Under the pieces are notes generated by a model, which had not been told where the DNA came from, searched no databases, and saw nothing but the letters and a program-made list of their open reading frames with translations. From DSOI01 sp041394885 (lineage in GTDB: Bacteria > Acidobacteriota > Terriglobia > Bryobacterales > Bryobacteraceae), in assembly GCA_041394885.1 (NCBI GenBank), contig JAWKHI010000001.1, positions 62,001-126,000 on the forward strand: DNA of 64,000 nt, in the 5' to 3' direction. Positions within the stretch are counted from its first letter, which is position 1, and each line of letters opens with the position of its first letter. The translations under genes were made by a program, and so were the position numbers. Positions 9,407 to 19,627 of this stretch are shown here, piece after piece.

Positions 9407-9847
9407 TCAGTCCACCAGATCTCCGCGGTGGTTTTCGAGAAAATCCTGGTCGATGAGTTTGCGTCCGCGGAAGCCTTCATCGACGCCGTGCCAGTATTCG
9501 ATGTCGTCCTCTCCGAGTCTCCAGCACAGGAGCACTTCGCGATCCTGGTAGAAAGTGGGAAAATCCAGCAGGCCGATATCGAGGTCCTTGATCTGGACAC
9601 CGAGGTCGTGGATATTGTCGAGAACCTCTTTCAATCGTCCGGCCGAAGCTTCGCGCCGGGTGCGATGACTCATGAGGCGTTCCCGGTCCAGAATCACACC
9701 GCCCATCATCGCGACGTGCTGATGCATGGCCTGGAGCTGGGCGGTGGCGAGTTCGTGTTCCTCCTTGAGGGCGATGGCCTGTTGCATGTCGCGGGCCACC
9801 AGCGGAAGGAGTTTCCTGGCCTGGTCAATGTGAAAATGGCGGGACAT
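9407..9847 (-). CDS. DUF2203 family protein
   Basis: 146-residue acidic protein starting MSRHFHIDQARKLLPLVARD, the hallmark N-terminus of DUF2203. The C-terminal half has GVQIKDLDIGLLDFPTFYQDREVLLCWRLGEDDIEYWHGVDEGF, in which the strongly conserved WRLGE and WH residues are visible. The function is unknown. The ATG at 9847 is chosen because family similarity starts there; the frame stays open upstream but the residues are out-of-family. It is ten bases downstream of the YjbQ gene on the same strand, so probably co-transcribed. Confidence 0.82.
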   Translation of the reverse strand: MSRHFHIDQARKLLPLVARDMQQAIALKEEHELATAQLQAMHQHVAMMGGVILDRERLMSHRTRREASAGRLKEVLDNIHDLGVQIKDLDIGLLDFPTFYQDREVLLCWRLGEDDIEYWHGVDEGFRGRKLIDQDFLENHRGDLVD

Positions 9848-9857
9848 TCGGCGGATT

Positions 9858-10367
9858 TCAGATGCCGGTGATCTGTACGGCGACCGACCGGGAGCGGGGA
9901 CCATCGAACTCGGCGAGAATGATGCTTTGCCAGGTGCCGAGCAGCACGCGGGCGTTGCGCACCTGCAGGCTAAGGGATTGGCCCATGAGCATCCCGCGGA
10001 GATGGGAGTGTGCGTTGCTGCGCTCGCAATCGGAGCAAGCCGGGTCATTGTGCTTGTAGTAACGCTCGCGCTCCACCTTCTCGTCGAAGAACTGTTTCAC
10101 GTCGTCGAGCAGAGCATCCTGCCATTCATTGAGGAACAAGGCGGTGGTGGTGTGGAGCGACTGCAGATGGACGATGCCGTCGCGGACGCCGCTTTTGCGA
10201 ACGATTTCGTTGACACGGTCCGTGATATTGAGCAGTTCGGTGTGATCGTTGGTGATCCAATCGACGATCCTGCTGACGATGCGGAGATTGGCTGGGGGGG
10301 CCGGCTCGGCATCGCCATTAGCGGCGGCAGCGGCACCAGCGGCGGCAATAGCAGTGGAATGGCTCAT
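9858..10367 (-). CDS. YjbQ/UPF0047 secondary thiamine-phosphate synthase-like protein
   Basis: 169-residue member of the YjbQ (UPF0047) family, which forms a small beta-rich trimer. E. coli YjbQ has weak thiamine-phosphate synthase activity, but the physiological role is uncertain. Family motifs seen are HLQSLHTTTALFLNE, the SHLRGMLMGQSL block carrying the conserved His, and LGTWQSIILAEFDGPRSR near the end. The first 25 residues are Ala/Gly-rich and look like a non-conserved extension. The N-terminal start is therefore less certain than the rest. Confidence 0.85.
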   Translation of the reverse strand: MSHSTAIAAAGAAAAANGDAEPAPPANLRIVSRIVDWITNDHTELLNITDRVNEIVRKSGVRDGIVHLQSLHTTTALFLNEWQDALLDDVKQFFDEKVERERYYKHNDPACSDCERSNAHSHLRGMLMGQSLSLQVRNARVLLGTWQSIILAEFDGPRSRSVAVQITGI

Positions 10368-10401
10368 CGAAGTCTCGCCCTCCTCGGCGCGTCTTACTCG
10401 T

Positions 10402-10483
10402 TAACACAAGGGCCCTAACACGCAACACATTGTTCGTAACACGGTTGCTAACACGCGTGCCCAAACACGATTGATTGTAACAG
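10402..10483. repeat. Cluster of seven short AACA(C/G) direct repeats
   Basis: TAACAC or AACAC occurs at 10402, 10416, 10424, 10437, 10449 and 10464, and TAACAG at 10478. Spacings are mostly 12-15 bp. On the minus strand these read GTGTTA and lie between the ispG stop and the YjbQ start. Nothing else is recognisable in this 135-bp gap. Confidence 0.6.
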
Positions 10484-10502
10484 GGACGGCCGGTGGGACG
10501 AT

Positions 10503-11738
<1,236 letters not shown>

Positions 11739-11830
11739 CGAATCTCCAAAACCCGATTCTAGCAAGGCGGCACGAGCCCTGGTCGTCCGAAGGGCGTTGA
11801 TCGAGCTGATTCAAGAAATTCATTGGACTC

Positions 11831-11851
11831 GTATCGGCATTGGACCGATAC
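11831..11851. promoter_or_regulatory. Perfect 7-bp inverted repeat in ispG/TPR intergenic region
   Basis: GTATCGG, a seven-base spacer CATTGGA, then CCGATAC. It lies in the 278-bp gap between the divergent ispG (minus) and TPR (plus) genes, so it could be an operator or a small hairpin. The rest of the gap holds a CGCCGCAAG direct repeat near 11890 and a good GAGGAGG site for the TPR gene; no gene is seen. Confidence 0.35.
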
Positions 11852-12016
11852 TGTACATGTAACGTGGGCAGCCGGCGGGCAGGAGAACCGCCGCAAGCGC
11901 CGCAAGCAGGGCGCCTGCCCCACACGATCGGATCCGCGCGGGATCAATTCCTCGAAGAAAGCGCTGTTGGCGGCGCCCAATCCAATTCATTCCATCCAAA
12001 GAGGAGGCGTGTGTTT

Positions 12017-12787
12017 ATGCTCCGATCGCTACGACTGATGATGTTGGCCGTCTTGGCCCTATTCCCTGTGCTCGCGCAGATTGAACCGTGCGCGGGTACG
12101 TCCAACTATGCGTTCTTCGATGCCAGTACGCGCGGGGTCCCGGGTCCTAACCGGGGAGCGAACACGTGGGGTCACACTCGGCTGCCGTGCCAGCCGGAAG
12201 GGATCAAACGGGCTGACGATTCCGAGGCGGGGACGCAGCCCAGGGGAGCGATTTCTTATTCACGATTGGCTCACAAGCCACCGAAAGAAGCCATCAAGGA
12301 GTATCGACTGGCGGCGGCGGCGACTCGCAGCGGGGATCCGGAAAAGGCGCTGCGGCACCTTCGGCGTACGGTAGCGATCGACCCCGGCTTCCTGGAGGCA
12401 CAGAACAATCTTGGGGCGCGTCTGTATCAGGCGGGCGAGTATCAGGAAGCGACTTCACACTTGCAGGCGGCTGCGGATGGGGACCCATCGTCGCCCGAGA
12501 TCTGCGCGAATCTGGCGGTGGCGCTGGCAGCGACGGATCGCGAAGGCGAGGGGGAGCGGTGGGCGCGGCGGGCATTCCAACTGGAGCCCGATTCGCCCAA
12601 GGCGCAGTACGTGCTGGCGTTCATCCTGGCCAAGCAAAACCGGAATCTGCCGGAAGCGTTGAGTCTGCTCGAGAGGTCCGTGGAGCGCTTTCCGTCGGCG
12701 CGGGGGCTCTATGCGGTGCTGCTGCGGAAGGACGGCCAGATGGACTTGGCGGCCGAGCAAATGCGCCGGTACGGGGAGGGTAAGTAG
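12017..12787 (+). CDS. Secreted TPR-repeat protein
   Basis: 256-residue protein with a signal peptide (MLRSLRLMMLAVLALFPVLAQ) and tetratricopeptide repeats from about residue 95 to the end (KALRHLRRTVAIDPGFLEAQ, EATSHLQAAADGDPSSPEI, AERWARRAFQLEPDSPKAQ-type units). GAGGAGG ten bases upstream supports the ATG at 12017. The N-terminal 70 residues after the signal peptide have two cysteines and no recognised domain. It probably acts in the periplasm as a binding scaffold; the partner is unknown. Confidence 0.75.
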   Translation: MLRSLRLMMLAVLALFPVLAQIEPCAGTSNYAFFDASTRGVPGPNRGANTWGHTRLPCQPEGIKRADDSEAGTQPRGAISYSRLAHKPPKEAIKEYRLAAAATRSGDPEKALRHLRRTVAIDPGFLEAQNNLGARLYQAGEYQEATSHLQAAADGDPSSPEICANLAVALAATDREGEGERWARRAFQLEPDSPKAQYVLAFILAKQNRNLPEALSLLERSVERFPSARGLYAVLLRKDGQMDLAAEQMRRYGEGK

Positions 12788-12875
12788 GAGGGGCGCCTCT
12801 GGGAATCGCGTAGCGGCGCGCAGAGGAGCAGACCCGCACTGATATACTTGAGGTGCAGGAGTTCCAAAAAAGTCT

Positions 12876-13913
12876 GTGTCGTTTCGCGAACATTTACGCA
12901 TGCTCGGCAGGGTGCAGATGCTTCCTGTCCTTGAAAGCGGCGAAGAAACCTTAATCGGCGGTCAGGCTGTGATGGAGGGCGTGATGATGCGCTCTCCGCA
13001 CAGCTACTGCATCGCGGTGCGCAAGCCGGACGGTACGGTGGTGACCGAGTCCAAACAGCTCGAAAAGGTGTCGGAACGATATCCGATCTTCAAATACCCG
13101 GTGCTGCGGGGGCTGGGAACGCTGGGACAGGCGATGAAGCTGGGTTTCACGGCGCTGCAATTTTCGGCCAACATCGCGGCGGAGGCACTGGCGCCGGCGT
13201 CGACGATTGCGATGACGGCGATGGCGCCGGGAGCGATGGGCGCAGGGACCGAACCCAAGGCGAAGTCCGGGCCGATCAGCAACTGGATGATGGGGCTCCA
13301 ACTGGCGTTTTCGCTGGCTTTTTTCATCTTCGCGTACAAGCTGGTTCCGCTATGGTTGACGACGAAGATTACGGAAGGGTCGCCGGCGCTGGAGGGGCGG
13401 ATTCCGTTCAACCTGATTGACGGAGTGATTCGTATCGCAATTTTCCTGTCGTTCCTGTACCTGATGTCGCGGATGGAGGACATCCGGCGTGTGTTCGAAT
13501 ATCACGGGGCCGAGCATCGGGTGGTGTTCAATTTCGAGTCCGGGAAAACGGTGAATGTGGAAAACGCGCAGTCGTTCGTCACGTTCCATCCCCGATGCGG
13601 GACGAGTTTTCTGATCACGGTGATGATTATCTCGATGGCGATCTACACGGTGTTGCCGTTTGACAGCTTCGCGGGGAAGTTCGCCAGCCGGATCGCGCTG
13701 CTACCGGTGATTGCGGGTTTGAGCTATGAAGTGATCCGTTTCGCGGCGCGCCGCCAGGGCACGCTGCTGGCGCTGCTGACCGCGCCGGGGTTGTGGCTGC
13801 AGCGCATCACGACGAAGACTCCATCGGATGAACAGACCGAAATCGCCATCGTTGCGCTGAACGGCGCGATGGAGCTCGAAAAGAGCCAGGGCGGTCCGCT
13901 GGTCATCGCCTAA
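12876..13913 (+). CDS. DUF1385 (YqhQ-like) membrane protein
   Basis: 345-residue membrane protein of the DUF1385 family. Hallmark segments are GGQAVMEGVMMRSPHSYCIAVRKPDG near the N-terminus, FEYHGAEHRVVFNFESG in the centre and FHPRCGTSFL before a hydrophobic pair. About four transmembrane helices are visible. The start is GTG at 12876; ATG codons at 12900 and 12918 are alternatives, and homology begins near the latter. A TATACT box at 12843-12848 may be its -10 element. In many bacteria this gene lies directly upstream of prfA, as here. Its function is unknown. Confidence 0.88.
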   Translation: MSFREHLRMLGRVQMLPVLESGEETLIGGQAVMEGVMMRSPHSYCIAVRKPDGTVVTESKQLEKVSERYPIFKYPVLRGLGTLGQAMKLGFTALQFSANIAAEALAPASTIAMTAMAPGAMGAGTEPKAKSGPISNWMMGLQLAFSLAFFIFAYKLVPLWLTTKITEGSPALEGRIPFNLIDGVIRIAIFLSFLYLMSRMEDIRRVFEYHGAEHRVVFNFESGKTVNVENAQSFVTFHPRCGTSFLITVMIISMAIYTVLPFDSFAGKFASRIALLPVIAGLSYEVIRFAARRQGTLLALLTAPGLWLQRITTKTPSDEQTEIAIVALNGAMELEKSQGGPLVIA

Positions 13914-13932
13914 CCGGCTTACCCTTACCTCC

Positions 13933-15015
13933 ATGCAATACCGCGAAAAGCTCGAAGAGATAGAGAAGCGCTTTCAGGAACTGAGCGACTCCATGGCCGA
14001 TCCGGCTGTGATCAACGATCCGGAAGTGTACCGGAAGACGGCCAAGCAGCACAACGAACTGGGTGAGGTGGTGGCGCGGTACCGGGACTGGAAAAAAGCG
14101 AGCGCGGACCTGGAAGGCGCCCGGCCCATGCTCGAGGAAGCCGATGCGGAATTGCGCACGATGGCCGAGGAAGACGTGGCGCGTCTGGAACCGGAACTGG
14201 CCAAAATCGAGGAAGACCTCAAGATCCTGCTGCTGCCCAAGGATCCCAACGATGACCGTAACGTGGTGCTGGAGGTATTCGCGGGCACCGGGGGCGACGA
14301 GGCAACGCTGTTTGCCGGGGAGATCTTCCGCATGTACACGCGTTGGGCGGAAACCGAGCGCCTGAAGGTGGAAGTGACGAACGCGAGCGAATCGTCGGTG
14401 GGCGGGCTGAAGGAAGTAACGGCGTTGATCACGGGCGACCGGGCCTACAGCAAGCTGAAATACGAAGGCGGCGTGCATCGGGTTCAACGGGTGCCGCAAA
14501 CGGAGACGCAGGGTCGCATCCACACCTCGGCGGTACGCGTGGCGGTGATGCCGGAAGCCGACGACGTGGAGATCAAGCTGGAGGCGAAAGACGTTCGCGT
14601 GGACACGTTTTGTTCGTCGGGCCCGGGCGGGCAGTCGGTGAATACGACCTACTCGGCGGTTCGGCTGACGCACCTTCCGACCGGGCTGATCGTATCGTGC
14701 CAGGACGAGAAGTCTCAGATCAAGAATCGGGCCAAGGCGGAGCGGGTTTTGCGGGCGCGGCTGTACGAGTTGGAACTGGCCAAGCAGCAGGCGGCGATCG
14801 GGGCGGAGCGCAAGACGATGGTTGGCTCCGGAGACCGGAGCGAGAAGATCCGGACCTACAATTTCCCGCAGAATCGTGTTACCGACCACCGCATCGGGCT
14901 GACGCTGCATCAGCTCGACCTGGTAATGGAAGGGCGCCTCAATCCGTTGATCGACGCGCTGACGACTCATTACCAAGCGGAGAAGTTGAAGGGCGCCAAC
15001 GGCAACGCGGCGTAA
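13933..15015 (+). CDS. prfA: Peptide chain release factor 1
   Basis: Class I release factor, 360 aa, which recognises UAA and UAG in the ribosomal A site and triggers peptidyl-tRNA hydrolysis. The GGQ catalytic motif is at residues 232-234 (SGPGGQSVNTT). The anticodon-mimic PxT tripeptide is at 188-190 and reads PQT, where E. coli has PAT. The coiled-coil N-terminal domain and the C-terminal NFPQNRVTDHRIG are intact. Its stop shares one base with the next start (TAATG). The downstream prmC methylates the GGQ glutamine, so the two belong to one functional unit. Confidence 0.97.
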   Translation: MQYREKLEEIEKRFQELSDSMADPAVINDPEVYRKTAKQHNELGEVVARYRDWKKASADLEGARPMLEEADAELRTMAEEDVARLEPELAKIEEDLKILLLPKDPNDDRNVVLEVFAGTGGDEATLFAGEIFRMYTRWAETERLKVEVTNASESSVGGLKEVTALITGDRAYSKLKYEGGVHRVQRVPQTETQGRIHTSAVRVAVMPEADDVEIKLEAKDVRVDTFCSSGPGGQSVNTTYSAVRLTHLPTGLIVSCQDEKSQIKNRAKAERVLRARLYELELAKQQAAIGAERKTMVGSGDRSEKIRTYNFPQNRVTDHRIGLTLHQLDLVMEGRLNPLIDALTTHYQAEKLKGANGNAA

Positions 15016-16172
15016 TGACGCCGGCAAGCTCGCGCCCGATGACCCGGGTTACCAACGGGATCGCCGTGCTGATCGGCCTGATCCTGTTCACCATTCTGTC
15101 GCTGCCGAACATCGAGCGGACACTCAACGGCGAGAACGACTTTCTTCAGTTGTACGCGGGGGCGTCGCTGGTGCGGACGCCGGAGCTTTACGACATCGAA
15201 GCATCGCAGCGAATCCACCGGCAGGTAACGTCGGACGGGAACGCGTATCCCTCGATTTGCTACACAAGGCTGCCGTTCTATGCGTTGTTGTTGAGTCCTC
15301 TGGCGAAGCTGCCATACAGGGTGGCCTACGGACTGTGGATGGCGGCCAACGCAGCGTTGTTCGCCTATTTCCTGTTTCTGTATCAGCGCCTGTACCCGGA
15401 GACGCTGCTGTTTGCGAGCTTGTCGGTACCGCTGCTGGTGAACTTCATCAACGGACAGGATGCGGGACTGGTGACGGCGCTGTGCGGCATCGGAATGATC
15501 CTGGTTTCGAAAGACAGGGAATTCGCGGCGGGAATGCTGATGAGCCTGGCGTCGATCAAGTTTCACGTGCTGATACTGGTTCCGGTGGCGGTGATCCTGC
15601 ACCGGCGTTGGGCGCTGCTGCGGGGAGGGCTGGCGGGAGCGGGCGTATTGCTGGCATTGAGCGCGGCGGCCGACGGGTGGGATTGGCCGAAGCGGTTCCT
15701 GGCGATGGTGAGCAGCCCGGGGCTGCATCCGGGGCCGAGCCACATGGAGACGCTGCGTAACCTGACGTGGGCGTTGAACGGGGGCGAGAACCGGATGTTG
15801 GAACTCGGGATGAGCGCGGGGGTGGCGATTCTGTACGGGTGGCTGGCGTGGCGGATCCGCGACTTCCGAACCGTGTTCGGGCTGGCGCTTCCGGCGGGGC
15901 TGCTGGTTTGCCATCACGCCTACACGCAAGATCTGTTGCTGCTGCTGCTGGCGCTGCTGCTGTTTGTGACCGGCACCGCATCGGCGTGGCTGCGGGGGAT
16001 CACGATGGTGGCTGTGATGCCTCCGACGGCGTTCCTGCTGTTCTGGGGGTTCCCCTACAGCACGGCTGTGCCGCTGTTGCTACTATCGATCTTGGCGGTG
16101 GCGGCTCTCCAGGCGAAGGCAACGGATGCTCACGGTGCAACAGGCCCTACACCAGGGCACGCAGCTTCTTGA
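15015..16172 (+). CDS. GT87-family (DUF2029) membrane glycosyltransferase
   Basis: 385-residue polytopic membrane protein with the layout of GT87/DUF2029 mannosyltransferase-like proteins. A first helix is followed by NDFLQLYAGASLVRTPELYDI, then TRLPFYALLLSPLAKLPY and a region with FINGQDAGLVTALCGIGM. GT-C enzymes transfer a sugar from a polyprenyl-phosphate donor at the outer face of the inner membrane. The candidate catalytic acid is the Asp of ENDFLQLY. It overlaps prfA by one base and prmC by 47 bases, so it is embedded in the release-factor operon. Donor and acceptor are unknown. Confidence 0.8.
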   Translation: MTPASSRPMTRVTNGIAVLIGLILFTILSLPNIERTLNGENDFLQLYAGASLVRTPELYDIEASQRIHRQVTSDGNAYPSICYTRLPFYALLLSPLAKLPYRVAYGLWMAANAALFAYFLFLYQRLYPETLLFASLSVPLLVNFINGQDAGLVTALCGIGMILVSKDREFAAGMLMSLASIKFHVLILVPVAVILHRRWALLRGGLAGAGVLLALSAAADGWDWPKRFLAMVSSPGLHPGPSHMETLRNLTWALNGGENRMLELGMSAGVAILYGWLAWRIRDFRTVFGLALPAGLLVCHHAYTQDLLLLLLALLLFVTGTASAWLRGITMVAVMPPTAFLLFWGFPYSTAVPLLLLSILAVAALQAKATDAHGATGPTPGHAAS

Positions 16173-16962
16173 ACAAGGTGCGATCGCCGCACCCCGGCTG
16201 ACGGCGGAAGTCCTGTTGTGCCACGCACTGCGCAAGGAGCGGCCGTTCCTGTACGCCCACGGCGACGAGCCGCTCACCGAACTGGCCTGGATCCACTATG
16301 GGCGCTACCTGCATCAGCGGCTGAAGGGCCGTCCGACGCAGTACATCACCAAGAATCAGGAGTTCTACGGGCGTCCGTTCCGGGTAACGCCGGACGTGCT
16401 GATTCCCCGCCCTGAGACCGAGCACGTGATCGAGGCGGCGCTCGAGCGGACTCGCGGCGGGCGCGGACGGACGCTCGACATCGGAACGGGCTCGGGCGCC
16501 ATCGCCGTAACGTGGCAGTTGGAGACCGGCGCGTGCACCGCGGCCATCGACATCTCCGCGCGGGCGATCGCGGTGGCGCGAAGCAACGCTCTCGATCTGG
16601 GGGCGCAGGTATCATTCGCGGTCTGCGACCTGGCGTCGGCCCTGGCGCCCCGGTCTTTCGAGATCGTGCTCTCCAACCCTCCCTACATTCCCGAACCGGA
16701 GGGTCCGCACTTGCAGCGGGAGGTGCGCGATTTCGAGCCTCACCTCGCGCTTTTCGGTGGACCGACGGGCGTCGAGATCTACGTGCGTTTGATCGAGGAC
16801 GCGGCGCGCGTTCTGCGGCCTGGGGGGCTACTGGTGATGGAGATCGGGTATCAGGCACGGGACAGGGTTCTGGCTCTGCTCGACGCGCGGTCATGGGGCG
16901 AGAGCGATGTGGTATCCGATCTGGCGGGATGGCCGCGCGTGATCGCGGCGCGGAGGCGGTAG
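16126..16962 (+). CDS. prmC: Release factor glutamine methyltransferase
   Basis: N5-glutamine methyltransferase, 278 aa, which methylates the GGQ glutamine of release factors using S-adenosylmethionine. The SAM-binding DIGTGSG is at 118-124 and the catalytic NPPY at 184-187. The helical N-terminal factor-binding domain includes GRPTQYITKNQEFYGRPFRVTPDVLIPRPETE. The first 47 bases overlap the end of the glycosyltransferase gene in another frame; the N-terminus looks family-typical, so the overlap appears real. It lies in the same operon as prfA. Confidence 0.95.
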   Translation: MLTVQQALHQGTQLLEQGAIAAPRLTAEVLLCHALRKERPFLYAHGDEPLTELAWIHYGRYLHQRLKGRPTQYITKNQEFYGRPFRVTPDVLIPRPETEHVIEAALERTRGGRGRTLDIGTGSGAIAVTWQLETGACTAAIDISARAIAVARSNALDLGAQVSFAVCDLASALAPRSFEIVLSNPPYIPEPEGPHLQREVRDFEPHLALFGGPTGVEIYVRLIEDAARVLRPGGLLVMEIGYQARDRVLALLDARSWGESDVVSDLAGWPRVIAARRR

Positions 16963-16966
16963 CGCC

Positions 16967-18214
16967 ATGAGTGCACCGGTCATTTTCCACCTGGACATGG
17001 ACGCGTTCTTCGCGTCGGTGGAGGAACTGGCCGATCCGTCCTTGAAGGGCAAGGCGGTGGTGGTAGGCGGCGATCCGCACCAGCGCGGCGTGGTCTCGGC
17101 AGCGTCGTACGAGGCGCGCAAGTTCGGGGTGCACTCGGCGATGCCGCTGCGGACCGCTTATAAGCTGTGTCCGCATGCGATCTTCGTGCACGGCCATCCG
17201 CATTTGTATCGGGAGTATTCGGGGAAAGTGCACCGGATCCTGACGGGGTTCACACCGGCAGTGGAGATGGCGTCGATCGATGAGGCGTACCTGGATCTGA
17301 CCGGGACCGAGCGGCTGCACGGTCCGCCTCTGCGGGCCGCGCATCGGCTGCACGATGCGATCAAGGCGGGGACGGGGCTGAACTGTTCGATCGGCATCTC
17401 GACGGCGCGGCTGGTGGCGAAGGTGTGTTCCGATCAAGCGAAGCCGAACGGCATCCTCTACGTGATGCCGGGTCATGAAGCACGGTTTCTTGCCCCACTG
17501 GATGTGCGTCGGATCCCCGGTGTGGGCAAGGTGACGGAGAAGAATCTGCACGTGCTGGGGATCCGCAAGGTGGGGGACCTGGCGAATCTGGAGGAGGATT
17601 TTCTCAGGCAGAGATTCGGCAAGTGGGGTCTGGCGCTAGCGGGAAAGTCGCGCGGGCTGGATGCGGGCGGCTGGTTCGATTCGGCAATCGGTGAAAACAG
17701 CGATCCGAAGTCGATCAGCCATGAGCACACCTATCACGAGGACACGGCCAACCGGAATGCGCTGGATGCGTCACTGGCGCGGCTTACCGAGATGGTGGGA
17801 CGGCGTTTGCGAGAGCACGGGCTGTATGCGCGGACGATTCAATTGAAGCTGCGGTACTCGGACTTTTCGACATTCACGCGGGCGCACACGCTGGACACGG
17901 CGACGCAGGTGGACACCGAGATTCTGGCGGAAATCCGCTCTTTGTTCACTCGGAACTGGACGGGAAAGCCGATCCGGTTGTTAGGGGTGCAAGCGTCGGG
18001 GTTGGGGCCGCGCGAAGGGCAGATGAGTCTGATTGGGCATGAGCAATCGGAGCGATGGTCACGGGCGCTGAAGGCGGCCGACGCGATGCGGGACAAGTTC
18101 GGAGAGGCGTCGGTGGGGTTGGCGGGGTCAATGGGCGGGCGATTTCGGGAGCGGGTGCATGAGAATCCGGTGGGGCTGCCGGGGAAGCGTCCGCAGAGGA
18201 AGAAGGAGGAGTGA
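16967..18214 (+). CDS. dinB: DNA polymerase IV
   Basis: Y-family translesion polymerase, 415 aa. Catalytic acidic residues are visible: Asp10 in FHLDMDAF and Asp105/Glu106 in SIDEAYLD. The helix-hairpin-helix segment RRIPGVGKVTEKNLHVLGI is present. A sliding-clamp-binding motif QMSLI follows the little-finger domain, with a basic tail after it. It starts four bases after prmC and may be read from the same transcript; no separate promoter or LexA box was recognised. Confidence 0.95.
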   Translation: MSAPVIFHLDMDAFFASVEELADPSLKGKAVVVGGDPHQRGVVSAASYEARKFGVHSAMPLRTAYKLCPHAIFVHGHPHLYREYSGKVHRILTGFTPAVEMASIDEAYLDLTGTERLHGPPLRAAHRLHDAIKAGTGLNCSIGISTARLVAKVCSDQAKPNGILYVMPGHEARFLAPLDVRRIPGVGKVTEKNLHVLGIRKVGDLANLEEDFLRQRFGKWGLALAGKSRGLDAGGWFDSAIGENSDPKSISHEHTYHEDTANRNALDASLARLTEMVGRRLREHGLYARTIQLKLRYSDFSTFTRAHTLDTATQVDTEILAEIRSLFTRNWTGKPIRLLGVQASGLGPREGQMSLIGHEQSERWSRALKAADAMRDKFGEASVGLAGSMGGRFRERVHENPVGLPGKRPQRKKEE

Positions 18215-18316
18215 GTTCACGATGACCGGCGGCGCCCCTGCGAGGGAGTACCGCGGCGAATCCACGCGGCAGTGCCATTTCGCCCTGTTGCGTCGTGCTC
18301 TTGCCTTGTTCTCTTG

Positions 18317-19516
18317 CTACGTGGCGCGGCCATAATCGGCGATGCGCATGGTCTCGCCGCCTTTGAGGGCGCTTTGATGGGCGACGATGCCGGGGAGGGT
18401 GTAGGCGATCGCTTCCCAGATGTTAACGGCGGGGTGCCGGTCTTCGGCGATGGCGCTGACGAATTCGTGTGTGAGGAAGGTGTGGGAGCCGCCATGACCG
18501 CTCTTGACACGCATCGGCGCGGGGAGGCGCTCGAGGTAATCCGGTTGGTTGAACACGGTGCGGCTGACCTTACCTTCCGGGTAGCCGTTGTCGTCGAGCA
18601 CGGTCTTGCCGTCCTTGGAAATCTCGAATACGGTGTTGGGCGAGCCCTCGGGCCGGGTCATGATGTAGCTCATGCGGTCTCCGTAGAAGAGTCCGCGTTC
18701 GGTGCCGCCGGCGGCAACGTGCCAGAAGACGGAAATGCGAGAGGCGTGGCCGCCGCTGGTCTTGAACATCGCGGTGGTGTTCCAGAATGGGTTGCGATAC
18801 TGGTTGGTCTTGAGAATCTCGTGGCCGTCGCCCCAGCCGATGGCGGTGACCTCGGTCAACCGTTCGCCGGTGACGGGGATGACGATTCCGGTGGAGTGAG
18901 TGGGGTAATGCATGGGAGGAAAGCCGTGACGCCAGGTGGGGAAGCCGCGATCGTCGAACATGAGCGGCAGCAGACCCTCATGGTGATATTCGGCTTCCGA
19001 ATAGAAGATCGTGCCGAACTTCCCTGCCCCGGCCCATTCGCGGCAAGTGATCACTTCGGGGCGATAGTAGCTGGTTTCCGCCATCATGTACTTCATGCCG
19101 GTGCGCTTGACGGTGTCGAGGATCTCGGCCAGTTCCTCTTCGCTCATCGCCGCGGGCACGGCGCTGATGACGTGCTTGCCGGCTTTCATGGCGGTAACGG
19201 CCATCCAGGCATGCAGCGGTGCGGGAGTGAACACGCCGACCGCGTCGAGGGCGGGATGGGCGAGCATAGCGCGGAAATCGCGGAACGAATTGCGGCAGCG
19301 GTAGACTTCGCCGAGCCGCTGGAGACGATCGGGGCGGATATCGCAGACGGCCTCCACGGTGCACTGCGGATGGAGGTGCCACTGAAAGGTGGACCCGAAG
19401 CCGCCGCCGACGATTCCGATCCGGACCTGCCGGGCGGCGGCGGAGGCGGAGGCGGCCGAGGAAGCCGCGGCGGCGGTGAGCAGGATCTGGCGGCGAGTGG
19501 TCCCGGGGCTTGTCAT
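18317..19516 (-). CDS. Tat-exported Gfo/Idh/MocA oxidoreductase
   Basis: About 399 residues: a twin-arginine-type signal (TTRRQILLTAAAASSAAS), then a Rossmann NAD(P)-binding start (VRIGIVGGGFGSTFQWHLHP) and the Gfo/Idh/MocA C-terminal domain. Such proteins use a bound nicotinamide cofactor on sugars or related polyols, and in this phylum many are exported fully folded by Tat. The usual EKP motif of the family is replaced here by ISAVPAAMSEEE. The ATG at 19516 is chosen because it begins the Tat signal; the open frame extends upstream without one. It is divergent from the TonB receptor gene. Confidence 0.85.
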   Translation of the reverse strand: MTSPGTTRRQILLTAAAASSAASASAAARQVRIGIVGGGFGSTFQWHLHPQCTVEAVCDIRPDRLQRLGEVYRCRNSFRDFRAMLAHPALDAVGVFTPAPLHAWMAVTAMKAGKHVISAVPAAMSEEELAEILDTVKRTGMKYMMAETSYYRPEVITCREWAGAGKFGTIFYSEAEYHHEGLLPLMFDDRGFPTWRHGFPPMHYPTHSTGIVIPVTGERLTEVTAIGWGDGHEILKTNQYRNPFWNTTAMFKTSGGHASRISVFWHVAAGGTERGLFYGDRMSYIMTRPEGSPNTVFEISKDGKTVLDDNGYPEGKVSRTVFNQPDYLERLPAPMRVKSGHGGSHTFLTHEFVSAIAEDRHPAVNIWEAIAYTLPGIVAHQSALKGGETMRIADYGRAT

Positions 19517-19627
19517 GTGTTCTGGCGCAAGTGTACCAATTCCGGCATCGGGCAGACCCTGGGGCCTTCCAGTTAGGACGATTTCATCTAGCATCGCGAA
19601 GAAGTATGATGGTGCGAGAGAGGGGCT

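Noticed and set aside
11840..12016. Longer N-terminus for the TPR protein (start near 11840)
   Set aside because: The extra 59 codons are basic and out-of-family, while a signal peptide and a GAGGAGG site fit the ATG at 12017.
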